From Candidatus Methylobacter oryzae (lineage in GTDB: Bacteria; Pseudomonadota; Gammaproteobacteria; Methylococcales; Methylomonadaceae): a stretch of DNA of 64,000 nt. A program made the translations under genes and the position numbers. This document shows positions 35,660 through 43,720 of the stretch, in pieces (the stretch's first letter is position 1; each line of letters begins with the position of its first letter). The stretch covers positions 1 through 64,000 of the forward strand of contig NZ_RYFG02000104.1 of NCBI RefSeq assembly GCF_003994235.2, written 5' to 3'. The notes under the pieces were generated by a model. It saw nothing but the letters and a program-made list of their open reading frames with translations. It did not search any database and was not told the origin of the DNA.

Positions 35660-36305
35660 GCCTGTTATTGTACTGGGCGGGGGAGGTCACTCTAAGGTAT
35701 TGATCGATATACTGCGCAAGCTGGATTGCCGGGTGCTGGGTATTATCGATCCGAATCAAGCCGTCGGCAGCTTGGTGCACGGCTTCAAGGTGTTGGGCGG
35801 CGATAATGCGGTGTTCGACTATCCGCCGGAAGAAGTCGAATTGCTCAACGGCATGGGGTCATTGCCGAATGACAAAGGCTTGCGTGTCAGGTTATTCAAG
35901 GCTTTCAGCGCCGAAGGCTACTATTTTAAAACCCTGATTGATCCAATGGCAATTGTCGCTTCCGATGTCGAATTAAGTACCGGCGTGCAGGTGATGGCAG
36001 GTGTCATTATTCAGGCTGGCACAGGAATTGCTGAAAATACGATTGTCAACAGTGGGGCAATTGTTGATCATGACTGCCGTATCGGAAGCCATGTTCATAT
36101 TGCGCCCGGCGCTGTGCTTAGCGGCGCTGTTGAGGTGGGCGAAGCGGTCCATATAGGGACCGGCGCGACGGTCATTCAGGGCATTCGCATCGGAGGCGGC
36201 AGCATTATCGGCGCCGGTAGTGTGATAACGCAGTCGATAGACTGCAACCAGATCGTCTACCCGGCCCGATCGCTAATAAAATCGATAAGCAGGGACAAGG
36301 TATGA
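35652..36305 (+). CDS. legH: Hexapeptide-repeat acetyltransferase, probable LegH
   Basis: The 217-residue product has an N-terminal Rossmann-like part (VIVLGGGGHSKVLIDILRKL) and a left-handed beta-helix (about 100-215): VIIQAGTGIAENTIVNSGAI, VDHDCRIGSHVHIAPGAVLS, then GTGATVIQGIRIGGGSIIGA. This is the PglD/NeuD/PerB layout that transfers acetyl from acetyl-CoA to an amino sugar. In the pathway the C4 amino group left by LegC needs N-acetylation (LegH in C. jejuni), so that assignment fits. The alternative, an O- or N-acetylase of the finished acid (NeuD-like), is possible. It overlaps legI and is followed by ptmE with a 4-base overlap. Confidence 0.82.
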   Translation: MAKPVIVLGGGGHSKVLIDILRKLDCRVLGIIDPNQAVGSLVHGFKVLGGDNAVFDYPPEEVELLNGMGSLPNDKGLRVRLFKAFSAEGYYFKTLIDPMAIVASDVELSTGVQVMAGVIIQAGTGIAENTIVNSGAIVDHDCRIGSHVHIAPGAVLSGAVEVGEAVHIGTGATVIQGIRIGGGSIIGAGSVITQSIDCNQIVYPARSLIKSISRDKV

Positions 36306-37354
36306 AACAGAACTGGCGCGAAGCGCTGATCAAGCCGGACACTACGCTGCAAGAAGCTATTTACGTAATAGACAAAGCGGCGTTACAGATTGCGTTGGTC
36401 ATCGATGAGTTGGAAGGGCTGGCCGGCGTTGTGACAGACGGAGACATCAGGCGGGCTTTAATAAAAGGCTTGCCGTTGGATCATTCGGTCGCGGAAGTCA
36501 TGAATGCTAAGCCCAAAGTCGCATCGGTCAACGACTCGAAAACCAAGTTGATCGCGATGATGGAAGCGAACAGTTTGATTCATTTGCCGGTGCTGGATGT
36601 CGACGGCAAAGTGGTTCGACTGGAAACGTTACAGGGGTTGTACAAACAGCCGCAGTTCCGGAATCCGGTATTCCTGATGGCGGGTGGTTTCGGTACGCGT
36701 TTGCGGCCGTTGACCGACAATTGTCCCAAGCCGCTGTTGGAAATCGGTGGCAAGCCGATTCTTGAAACCACGCTTGAGAATTTCGTGAGTTCGGGTTTTA
36801 GGGATTTTTATATTGCTGTTCATTATTTGGCTGATCAGATTAAAGATTATTTTGGCGACGGTCAGCGTTGGGGGATAAGAATACGCTATATTGAAGAGCG
36901 TCAGCCATTAGGTACAGCAGGAGCTCTGGGCTTATTGCCCGACGATGTGTCCGACCTGCCGATGATTGTAATGAATGGCGATATTTTGACGCAGATCGAT
37001 TTTGCCCGATTGCTGGCCTATCATAATGAACATCAAGGGATAGCAACGTTGTGCGTGCGCCGGTATGAGTACCAGATTCCTTATGGCGTTGTAACTATAG
37101 ATGCGCAAAGAGTTACCGGCATTGTGGAAAAGCCCGTTCATAGTTGTTTTTCTAATGCCGGTGTTTATGTGCTTAATCAGTCATTGGTGAAAACTATTGC
37201 AAAGCAACAGCAAGTTGATATGCCCGAGCTTTTAAATCAGCAGATTAGAGCAGGAGAATTGGTTTCGATGTTTCCTGTTCATGAGTATTGGTTGGATATA
37301 GGTAGAGAGTCAGATTTCTTGCGCGCTCAAGGTGAGTTTTCTAAATATTTCTAA
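36302..37354 (+). CDS. ptmE: CBS-domain sugar nucleotidyltransferase, GDP-GlcNAc-forming type
   Basis: The 350-residue product carries a pair of CBS domains (about 10-115: GVVTDGDIRRALIKGL, HLPVLDVDGKVVRLETL), then a sugar nucleotidyltransferase domain with VFLMAGGFGTRLRPLTDN near residue 120, EERQPLGTAGALGLL and the metal aspartate in VMNGDILTQI. The architecture is that of Campylobacter PtmE, which makes GDP-glucosamine or GDP-GlcNAc for the legionaminic pathway. This is the main reason to call the pathway GDP-linked. It is the last gene before the flagellin promoter. Confidence 0.87.
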   Translation: MKQNWREALIKPDTTLQEAIYVIDKAALQIALVIDELEGLAGVVTDGDIRRALIKGLPLDHSVAEVMNAKPKVASVNDSKTKLIAMMEANSLIHLPVLDVDGKVVRLETLQGLYKQPQFRNPVFLMAGGFGTRLRPLTDNCPKPLLEIGGKPILETTLENFVSSGFRDFYIAVHYLADQIKDYFGDGQRWGIRIRYIEERQPLGTAGALGLLPDDVSDLPMIVMNGDILTQIDFARLLAYHNEHQGIATLCVRRYEYQIPYGVVTIDAQRVTGIVEKPVHSCFSNAGVYVLNQSLVKTIAKQQQVDMPELLNQQIRAGELVSMFPVHEYWLDIGRESDFLRAQGEFSKYF

Positions 37355-37362
37355 AAAAATAT

Positions 37363-37389
37363 TAAAGTAATTTCAACGCGCGTCGATAA
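37363..37389 (+). promoter_or_regulatory. Sigma-28 (FliA) promoter for fliC
   Basis: TAAAGTAA at 37363-37370, an 11-base spacer, and GTCGATAA at 37382-37389 match the FliA consensus TAAAGTTT-N11-GCCGATAA closely. It lies 91 bases upstream of the fliC start in an A/T-rich leader. Confidence 0.85.
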
Positions 37390-37480
37390 TATTTTTGAGT
37401 CGAATATTTAATAGATTTTTGAATATATAAATTAATTTTTTCTCTCGGATTGATACGAGGGATTTTTTGGAGATAAAGTC

Positions 37481-38335
37481 ATGGCAATGCAAATTAATAC
37501 AAACATAGGGGCGCTAAATGCTCAGTTAAGTCTAAATAAGACTAGTTTAGGGCTATCTACTTCAATGGAAAGACTGTCTTCAGGTTTGCGGATTAACTCT
37601 GCAAAAGACGACGCGGCAGGTTTGGCCATTACAGATAAGATGACCTCACAAATTCGTGGTATGACGGTGGCTGCAAGAAACGCTAATGATGGTATTTCTA
37701 TGGCGCAAACAGCTGAAGCCGGGATGGGGAATATTACCGATACCTTGCAGCGTATGCGTGACTTAGCCGTTCAGGCTGCTAACTTTGCAGCAGTTTCTCT
37801 CGATGACCGTAAGAAACTAGGTAATGAGTTTACTCAGCTGGGGCAGGAAGTAAGCCGTATCATCAACAACACCGAATTTAACGGCAAGAAAGTTCTTAAT
37901 GGCTCGTTGGCTGGTGTTAACTTCCAAATTGGAGCTAATGTCGCAAGTAACAACCAAATTTCTATTACTGTATCGAATCTAGCCGTTACTTCAGGCATAA
38001 GCCAAGTAATCGATATGGCCGCGAGTGCGGGGAACATTGGTTCTGTAACATCAATCAGAGTGAGAAGTGTAATCAGTGCTATCGATGGAGCAATCGCAAA
38101 AGTCGATAAATTTAGATCAACTTTGGGTGCTGTGCAAAACCGGTTCACGACTACAATAGCGAATTTGAATTCTTCTATTGAAAACCAAAGTGCGGCGAGG
38201 TCAAGAATTTTGGATACTGATTTTGCAACAGAAACAGCAGCGTTGAGTCGTAATCAGATTCTGCAACAAGCAGGAACTGCGATGCTGGCACAGGCTAACC
38301 AATCTGGGCAACAAGTACTTAGCTTGCTTAGATAA
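37481..38335 (+). CDS. fliC: Flagellin (compact type)
   Basis: The filament subunit. The 284-residue product has the N-terminal helical domain (MQINTNIGALNAQLSLNKTS, then SAKDDAAGLAITDKMTSQIR) and the C-terminal ARSRILDTDFATETAALSRN helix, ending QANQSGQQVLSLLR. The variable D2/D3 part is almost absent, leaving about 100 central residues rich in Ser and Thr, the likely glycosylation surface. GGAGAT precedes the ATG. The upstream sigma-28 site and the intrinsic terminator behind it make this a monocistronic late flagellar gene. The adjacent nonulosonate cluster and Maf gene suggest the filament is glycosylated. Confidence 0.97.
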   Translation: MAMQINTNIGALNAQLSLNKTSLGLSTSMERLSSGLRINSAKDDAAGLAITDKMTSQIRGMTVAARNANDGISMAQTAEAGMGNITDTLQRMRDLAVQAANFAAVSLDDRKKLGNEFTQLGQEVSRIINNTEFNGKKVLNGSLAGVNFQIGANVASNNQISITVSNLAVTSGISQVIDMAASAGNIGSVTSIRVRSVISAIDGAIAKVDKFRSTLGAVQNRFTTTIANLNSSIENQSAARSRILDTDFATETAALSRNQILQQAGTAMLAQANQSGQQVLSLLR

Positions 38336-38365
38336 GGTTATTATGAAAAATAACCATGGAAGGTT

Positions 38366-38393
38366 AAGGCTGCAGAACCTCTGCAGCCTTTTC
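38366..38393 (+). terminator. Intrinsic terminator after fliC
   Basis: GGCTGCAG at 38368-38375 and CTGCAGCC at 38381-38388 form a perfect 8-base-pair stem, extended by A-T pairs, with a 5-base loop. A run of T follows. It lies 30 bases after the fliC stop. Confidence 0.85.
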
Positions 38394-38428
38394 AGTTTGT
38401 AGAATAGGGTTGACTTAAGGTTAGTGAA

Positions 38429-38848
38429 ATGAACAGTGAAATTACAAATGTATCTAAGCTTGTTCCTGTTCCAGCTGTGAAAAGTAATCGGCAAAATGAA
38501 GTGGACGCTTCTTTGAAAACGACGGAAGCAGTAAGTGAGAAAAAAATTGCGCCTGAATCAGCTAATACAGAAAAGGACAAGGAAAAAGATAAGGCGTCTA
38601 GTTCCAATATAGCATCTCTGGATACGTTAAAGTCAGCTGCAGTTACAGGCAATTCAATACTTCAGAACTTGAACCGTGATTTGGAATTTAAAATTGATGA
38701 ATCAACAAAGAAAGTGGTCATTAAAATTGTTGATACCAAAACCGGTGATACGGTGCGTCAAATACCATCGGAAGAGATGTTGGAATTTATAAAGAAGATG
38801 CAGGAGCTGGACGGTGAAAAAGGCTCTGTTATTCAAAATAGGGCCTGA
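38429..38848 (+). CDS. flaG: Flagellar protein FlaG
   Basis: FlaG is a small protein found between flagellin and FliD genes in polar flagellates, where it influences filament length. The 139-residue product has a low-complexity charged N-terminus and a conserved C-terminal half from about residue 75, including NRDLEFKIDESTKKVVIKIV, TGDTVRQIPSEEMLEFIKKM and a charged end. No strong promoter is visible in the 36 bases after the fliC terminator, so expression may come from read-through or a weak site. fliD follows after 32 bases. Confidence 0.9.
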   Translation: MNSEITNVSKLVPVPAVKSNRQNEVDASLKTTEAVSEKKIAPESANTEKDKEKDKASSSNIASLDTLKSAAVTGNSILQNLNRDLEFKIDESTKKVVIKIVDTKTGDTVRQIPSEEMLEFIKKMQELDGEKGSVIQNRA

Positions 38849-38880
38849 TTTTTAAGCGGCTTATTAGAGAGGGCTAAATT

Positions 38881-40302
38881 ATGTCTGTCGTATCTTCAAC
38901 CGGTTTGGGTAGTGGTATGGATATCAATGGCATTGTCCAGCAGTTGATTACAGCTGAACAGCAGCCGCAGCTTGATGCCATTACAAAACAGGAGACGTCT
39001 ACTAAAGCGAGCTTAAGCGGGCTGGGTTCATTAAAAAGCGCGTTATCAAGCTTCCAGGCAGCAGTGCGAAAACTGAAGGATGGGAGCTTATATAAAGCAA
39101 CTCAGGCTGTTTCTTCGGATGCTACTATTTTTACAACCACGGCTCAGGCCGGAGCAGTGCCAGGCAAGCATACGGTGGAAGTAACTAGCCTAGCCAAGGC
39201 GCAGCAATTGACTACAAACGCCGAATATTCCGGTTTGGGAGCTGTTGCTTCAGCAAATGGGGGGACGCTAAATTTTACTTATGCTGCCGGTTCTACTAAA
39301 ACAGCGTTTTCAGTAACAGTTGCCGCGGGTGCTACATTAGCGAATGTTCGCGATGCGATTAACAGTGCGACTGGCAATAACGGCGTGACAGCCAGCGTTA
39401 TCAATGTGGATCATACGAGTACGGGGCCATTGGATCCGTTGAATGGCACAACCGTTTCAAAATTAGTGCTGACATCTAAAGATACCGGCACTGTTAACGG
39501 ATTTTCTGTCGCGGCCGCAACAACCGATGCGGCAGGGACAGGGTTGGATCTTTTTGCTACATCAGCACCTGCAAATTACAGCTCAGTGACGGCGGCCGAT
39601 GCTCAGATCAAGGTAGATGGTCAAACTGCAACTCGCAGTTTGAATACAATAACTGATGTGCTTCCCGGCGTGACATTGAATCTACTGCAGCCCACTGCAG
39701 TTGGAACTACGGTCAATTTGGATGTTTCTTTAGATACAGCAACAATCAATAAAACAATTACTGACTTTGTAACGGCTTATAACAGCCTTCATACAACTAC
39801 CAATAGTTTGGGTTCTTATGGTGGTTCAGCCGCAGGGGCAACGAATGGTCCGCTGTTAGGCGATTCACTATTACGTAATATAACTCATAGTATCAGGCAG
39901 AATACAACCGATCCGGTAACTTCGGCGACCAGCAACTATAATTCACTGGCGATGATCGGTATTACAATTGATAAAAGCGGGGTTATGTCATTGGATAGTA
40001 CCAAGCTCAATAACGCTTTGACTGCCAATCTTTCTGCTGTAAGCGATGTGTTCACATCAACTAGTGGCGTTGCCGTCCGGTTAGATGACAAGTTAAGTGT
40101 GTATTTGCAATCGGGAGGGGCTTTGGACTCCCGGCAAACATCGTTGAATAAAACGTTGGCTTCGTTTGATGATCAGAAGACTAATCTCCAGCTTCGTATG
40201 GATAATTTACAAAAAGGGTTACAAAAACAATTTATTGCAATGGATTTGGCAGTCGGCCAGTTTAGGCAGACGGCTACATTTCTTACTCAGAAGTTCGGAT
40301 GA
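38881..40302 (+). CDS. fliD: Flagellar hook-associated protein 2 (filament cap)
   Basis: FliD caps the growing filament and inserts flagellin monomers. The 473-residue product has the N-terminal FliD domain (STGLGSGMDINGIVQQLITA), an alanine-, serine- and threonine-rich centre, and the C-terminal coiled-coil end (SFDDQKTNLQLRMDNLQKGL, ending FLTQKFG). In family members the two terminal helices pack together in the cap ring. GAGAGG precedes the start region. fliS follows after 15 bases, the standard fliD-fliS order. Confidence 0.96.
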   Translation: MSVVSSTGLGSGMDINGIVQQLITAEQQPQLDAITKQETSTKASLSGLGSLKSALSSFQAAVRKLKDGSLYKATQAVSSDATIFTTTAQAGAVPGKHTVEVTSLAKAQQLTTNAEYSGLGAVASANGGTLNFTYAAGSTKTAFSVTVAAGATLANVRDAINSATGNNGVTASVINVDHTSTGPLDPLNGTTVSKLVLTSKDTGTVNGFSVAAATTDAAGTGLDLFATSAPANYSSVTAADAQIKVDGQTATRSLNTITDVLPGVTLNLLQPTAVGTTVNLDVSLDTATINKTITDFVTAYNSLHTTTNSLGSYGGSAAGATNGPLLGDSLLRNITHSIRQNTTDPVTSATSNYNSLAMIGITIDKSGVMSLDSTKLNNALTANLSAVSDVFTSTSGVAVRLDDKLSVYLQSGGALDSRQTSLNKTLASFDDQKTNLQLRMDNLQKGLQKQFIAMDLAVGQFRQTATFLTQKFG

Positions 40303-40317
40303 TAGAGGAAGACAGAC

Positions 40318-40707
40318 ATGTATCCTAGTGCTTACAAAAGAGGCGTAAATCAATATGCTAATATACATAATGAAAGTGGATTAGCGGAAGCTTCGCCTCA
40401 TCATTTAATACAGATGTTGATGGAGGGATTTCTAGCTCGGGTTAATACTGCGAAAGGAGCCATGGCTCGCTCTGACATGGAGATGAAAAGTCTTTATATA
40501 TCCAGAGCTATGGCTATAGTGGGTGGCTTAAATGAAGCGGTTGATTTAGATAAAGGCGGGGAAATTGCCGTAAATCTTAGACAATTATATGATTATATGA
40601 ATAACCGCCTATTGCAGGCTAGCCGTGAGAATAACGTGGAAATACTCGATGAAGTCGCCTCCTTAATGCGGGAAATAAAAGAAGGTTGGGATGCCATCAA
40701 AAACTAA
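40318..40707 (+). CDS. fliS: Flagellin export chaperone FliS
   Basis: FliS keeps flagellin unpolymerised before export by binding its C-terminal helix. The 129-residue product starts MYPSAYKRGVNQYANIHNES, has the chaperone block ASPHHLIQMLMEGFLARVNT, and ends with NNVEILDEVASLMREIKEGW. This length and these motifs match the family. It overlaps the next gene by 17 bases, suggesting coupled synthesis of two secretion chaperones. Confidence 0.95.
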   Translation: MYPSAYKRGVNQYANIHNESGLAEASPHHLIQMLMEGFLARVNTAKGAMARSDMEMKSLYISRAMAIVGGLNEAVDLDKGGEIAVNLRQLYDYMNNRLLQASRENNVEILDEVASLMREIKEGWDAIKN

Positions 40708-41020
40708 GGAATGGTCTGTGGATCAATATCCTCAATTTCAATTGCAAGAGTTGAAAGTTTTATTTGATGAAATTCAGCAGCATATTGCCCAAGAACAATG
40801 GGAGCAATTGACAGTCGTGTTGGAGCTGCGGCAGCAATATTTGGAAAAAATGTTTTCAGAAGCTACTGAAGATACTGTACTTTTAAAGTCCTTGGCAAAC
40901 GCCATTATTGAACAAGACGCTATTTTTGTCGAAAAAATAAAAGAACAGCAAAAGATTGTGGAAAAGCAGATATTAGAGCTAAATAAAGGACGGCAAGCCG
41001 TGCAGGCATACGGCTCTTAG
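40691..41020 (+). CDS. fliT: FliT-like flagellar export chaperone
   Basis: The 109-residue product is helical and charged, with LQELKVLFDEIQQHIAQEQW and LTVVLELRQQYLEKMFSEAT, resembling FliT, the chaperone of FliD in the flagellar export system. Its position directly after fliS supports this, since sequence similarity among FliT proteins is weak. The ATG at 40691 lies inside the end of fliS with GAAGG eight bases ahead. A hairpin-like repeat (AGCTGG and CCGGCT near 41020-41035) follows, without a T run. Confidence 0.75.
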   Translation: MPSKTKEWSVDQYPQFQLQELKVLFDEIQQHIAQEQWEQLTVVLELRQQYLEKMFSEATEDTVLLKSLANAIIEQDAIFVEKIKEQQKIVEKQILELNKGRQAVQAYGS

Positions 41021-41049
41021 CTGGCAACGCCGGCTAGCAGTCGTTCGTA

Positions 41050-43563
41050 TCAATTCAAATCCTTTAAACATGCCAGTTGTTTTTTTAGATTAATGGCCGC
41101 TTTTGAATCAGGTGTTTTTGTCAATATGTAATTAAGCATCAGTTCTGCTGCGTCGTAAATTTTATTTTCCATGTAAAGCGTTGCTAATTTTATTTGGGCT
41201 AAAGTATCTTCACTAAACTCGCTGATGTAATGGTTATAAGCATCTATAGCGGCCATTATTTCCCCTCGTAAACGTAATATTTCCGCATAAAAGGGCAGAT
41301 AAAAAGGGTTGAGGTGCGACAAGCATTGGAGCGCTAAGTAAGCATTAGCGTTGTTGATGTCATTTGTGTTGATGCTGATGACGGCTATCCTTAATAAAGC
41401 TTCTTCCAGTAATGGGGAGTCCTCGTTGTTTATAATGTTGTGATAGGCTTCGATAGCCGCTTCAGTGTCGTCTTGTAACTCAGCCAGATAACCGTTAATT
41501 AGGTCAACATAAGGGGCCGTAGTAGCTTGCTCTTCATGTTTATCTAAACCCGATAACAGGTCATTTAATTCTTGTATTTTTTGATGTTTGAAAAGCAGGC
41601 CTGCACGTTTTTTTAACATGGAAAGACTGGTGTAACTTTTTGCTCTCGCCATGTGGGCGGTATTTTGGTTGTCTAAAACAGAAGCAAATAGCTTCTCTAA
41701 GTCATTGAGTTCTGTCTGCACCGATTTTGGAATGATGGCATCGGGATGGTTTTGCCGCCACAATTTAGCTCTGCCAAAGCTACGATCCTTACGCCACTGG
41801 TTAATCAATAAATTAAAATCAGGTTCGGGATTGCTTTCTTCCAGGCGTGAATGAGCGCGCTCTATAGCATCGTTGATCAATTTAAGTATTGCGATTGCAC
41901 CATCACGGTAAGCTTCATAATAGGCATTTCCTATGTCTTTTGCTTCTTCTGCGCTCCAATCTCCATCGGTAAAGGGTTTGGTAATCTTTATAAAACTACG
42001 AATGCCGAATCTTTTAACAACTTTGCTGTATTGGCGATGGTCACGATTGAGCTTTTTTTCAATTTTGTCGAGTTGCTTTTTATCTTTATAGTTTTCTATT
42101 ACGCCTTGGGCGTTGTACATATTTTTATTGAGTTCTAAGGCATTCTTGGCTAGGCGTAAAATAGCCTCTATCTGAAATTGCGCGCGTTTCAGCTCGCTGA
42201 TGCTTGCTTGAGAGTTATGTAAATGGCTGGAAGGGGTTATGCGTTCGGAAATAATTGCATCGATATCGATTGAATCAGAATTAAGCTCGATATCTGCTAA
42301 CGGGATATGGTTTATGTTATTGACTTTGGCGGCATTTTCGGAGGGATTAATTATTTGACAGCCTGTTGCTGCAATAATCTTGGCTTGCAGGGCCAGGGTA
42401 TTGGTTGCGGCGGCAAAGTCACAACTGGTGGGTGCCATAAAACCGCCGTTGGTCTCTACTTGTAGGGAGGTCAAATTAAAACGCGGGCCGGCAGCATGTT
42501 CATCGCTACCTTTGGCGTGTGTATATCCGTCTCGCGTGAAACAAAGATCAACTCCGGCCAGAATAATACGCTTAAAGCCGAAGCTGTGAGCTATATTCAA
42601 AGCGGTATTCGTGACAGTCGGTCCTGCGCCGTCAAGATTTTCCTGGTTTAGAGCGGATTTCCACGGAACTCGAGGGCCTAAATAGAGGCCGATGCCCTGC
42701 CATTGGCTGACCAGAGAGGGTACTGTGTGATAGGAGTAAACAAAAATAGGGCGGCTGCTGAATGTAAGCATCTCTTTACTGATGTCGAAGCTTAATTCAG
42801 TCGGATCAACGGAAAAAATAAAGTCAGGTTCGAGGTTGATGTTTTTAAGCTGCCTTGAAATTCGTGAAACGGCAAAAATGATAAGTTGATGGCGGTGTTT
42901 TTGCACCCACGGTAAAGTTTCATCAAGAGACGGTCCGCCTGCCAGCAACACCACAGTTTTTCCGTGAAAAGCATTATTCAGTAATTTAGCCGGTAACAGG
43001 TTATCCGCTAAATTAGCTATTTGACGAGTGGTAAATGTTTCATTGCCGAGCGTCATGTTGACGGCCCAGTGACTCTGGCCAAGTACTTCGGTAATGTGCC
43101 AGCTGAGCTCCGCGTAGATATTGCAATTATCGTCTTCAGCACAGAGCGAATTAAACAACTGTACCGAATTGATATAAAAATAGTCTTGTATTTTAAATAG
43201 TTGAGTGTTTTTGTCCCATTCATCAAGCGTTATGCAAACAATGGCCGGATCTAATTCTTCAAGTAGCCGATGGTTTATTAAATGTTCAAGAATAGGGGCA
43301 GGTTCAATAAAAATATAACGGGTACCCTTAGGTAAGCCTTTTTGTTGCAGATATAAAGGTAATAAGCCTGAGTCAGTTCCAATAACGATATTTAGCGAGT
43401 CGGGTTGAAATAATCTGTTGCCGAATTTCCCGTCAAACAAAGCCTGAGAACCGGTTTTGTTAAAGCTGTCTCTGTTGAGATTGTAGAAATATTTGTCTCC
43501 AAAAGCATTGGTTTTAACTGGGCCGACATCATTGCGGGCTATGAAATTGGTGTTTTCTTTCAT
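41050..43563 (-). CDS. maf: Maf-type (DUF115) flagellin glycosyltransferase with TPR tail
   Basis: Maf proteins transfer nonulosonic acid to flagellin in the cytoplasm. The 837-residue product carries the DUF115 core (about 200-430): VVLLAGGPSLDETLPWVQK, then FSVDPTELSFDISK, and ILAGVDLCFTRDGYTHAKGS, the Rossmann-like nucleotide-binding region. The last 150 residues form TPR-like helices (GYLAELQDDTEAAIEAYHNI and later repeats). It lies on the opposite strand to the flagellin operon, converging with fliT, and is the only transferase of this kind in the window. Its predicted donor, CMP-legionaminic acid, is made by the legB-ptmE genes. Function is inferred from family and context. Confidence 0.85.
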   Translation of the reverse strand: MKENTNFIARNDVGPVKTNAFGDKYFYNLNRDSFNKTGSQALFDGKFGNRLFQPDSLNIVIGTDSGLLPLYLQQKGLPKGTRYIFIEPAPILEHLINHRLLEELDPAIVCITLDEWDKNTQLFKIQDYFYINSVQLFNSLCAEDDNCNIYAELSWHITEVLGQSHWAVNMTLGNETFTTRQIANLADNLLPAKLLNNAFHGKTVVLLAGGPSLDETLPWVQKHRHQLIIFAVSRISRQLKNINLEPDFIFSVDPTELSFDISKEMLTFSSRPIFVYSYHTVPSLVSQWQGIGLYLGPRVPWKSALNQENLDGAGPTVTNTALNIAHSFGFKRIILAGVDLCFTRDGYTHAKGSDEHAAGPRFNLTSLQVETNGGFMAPTSCDFAAATNTLALQAKIIAATGCQIINPSENAAKVNNINHIPLADIELNSDSIDIDAIISERITPSSHLHNSQASISELKRAQFQIEAILRLAKNALELNKNMYNAQGVIENYKDKKQLDKIEKKLNRDHRQYSKVVKRFGIRSFIKITKPFTDGDWSAEEAKDIGNAYYEAYRDGAIAILKLINDAIERAHSRLEESNPEPDFNLLINQWRKDRSFGRAKLWRQNHPDAIIPKSVQTELNDLEKLFASVLDNQNTAHMARAKSYTSLSMLKKRAGLLFKHQKIQELNDLLSGLDKHEEQATTAPYVDLINGYLAELQDDTEAAIEAYHNIINNEDSPLLEEALLRIAVISINTNDINNANAYLALQCLSHLNPFYLPFYAEILRLRGEIMAAIDAYNHYISEFSEDTLAQIKLATLYMENKIYDAAELMLNYILTKTPDSKAAINLKKQLACLKDLN

Positions 43564-43720
43564 TGTTCTATCGTTAGTTCAGTATCTTGATGTTTTGTAA
43601 CGCAATGTGAATGATGCAAAGAGTACTTTCCGGAACACACGGCCATGATTTTATAGTATACGTTTTATAGCCTAAATAAACCTGACTCACTACCGAAAAC
43701 CGTTCAAAGTCGAGAGATGC

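Noticed and set aside
41015-41040. Hairpin after the fliT-like gene as a terminator
   Set aside because: The stem is short, with a wobble pair and no T run. I mention it in the gene entry only.
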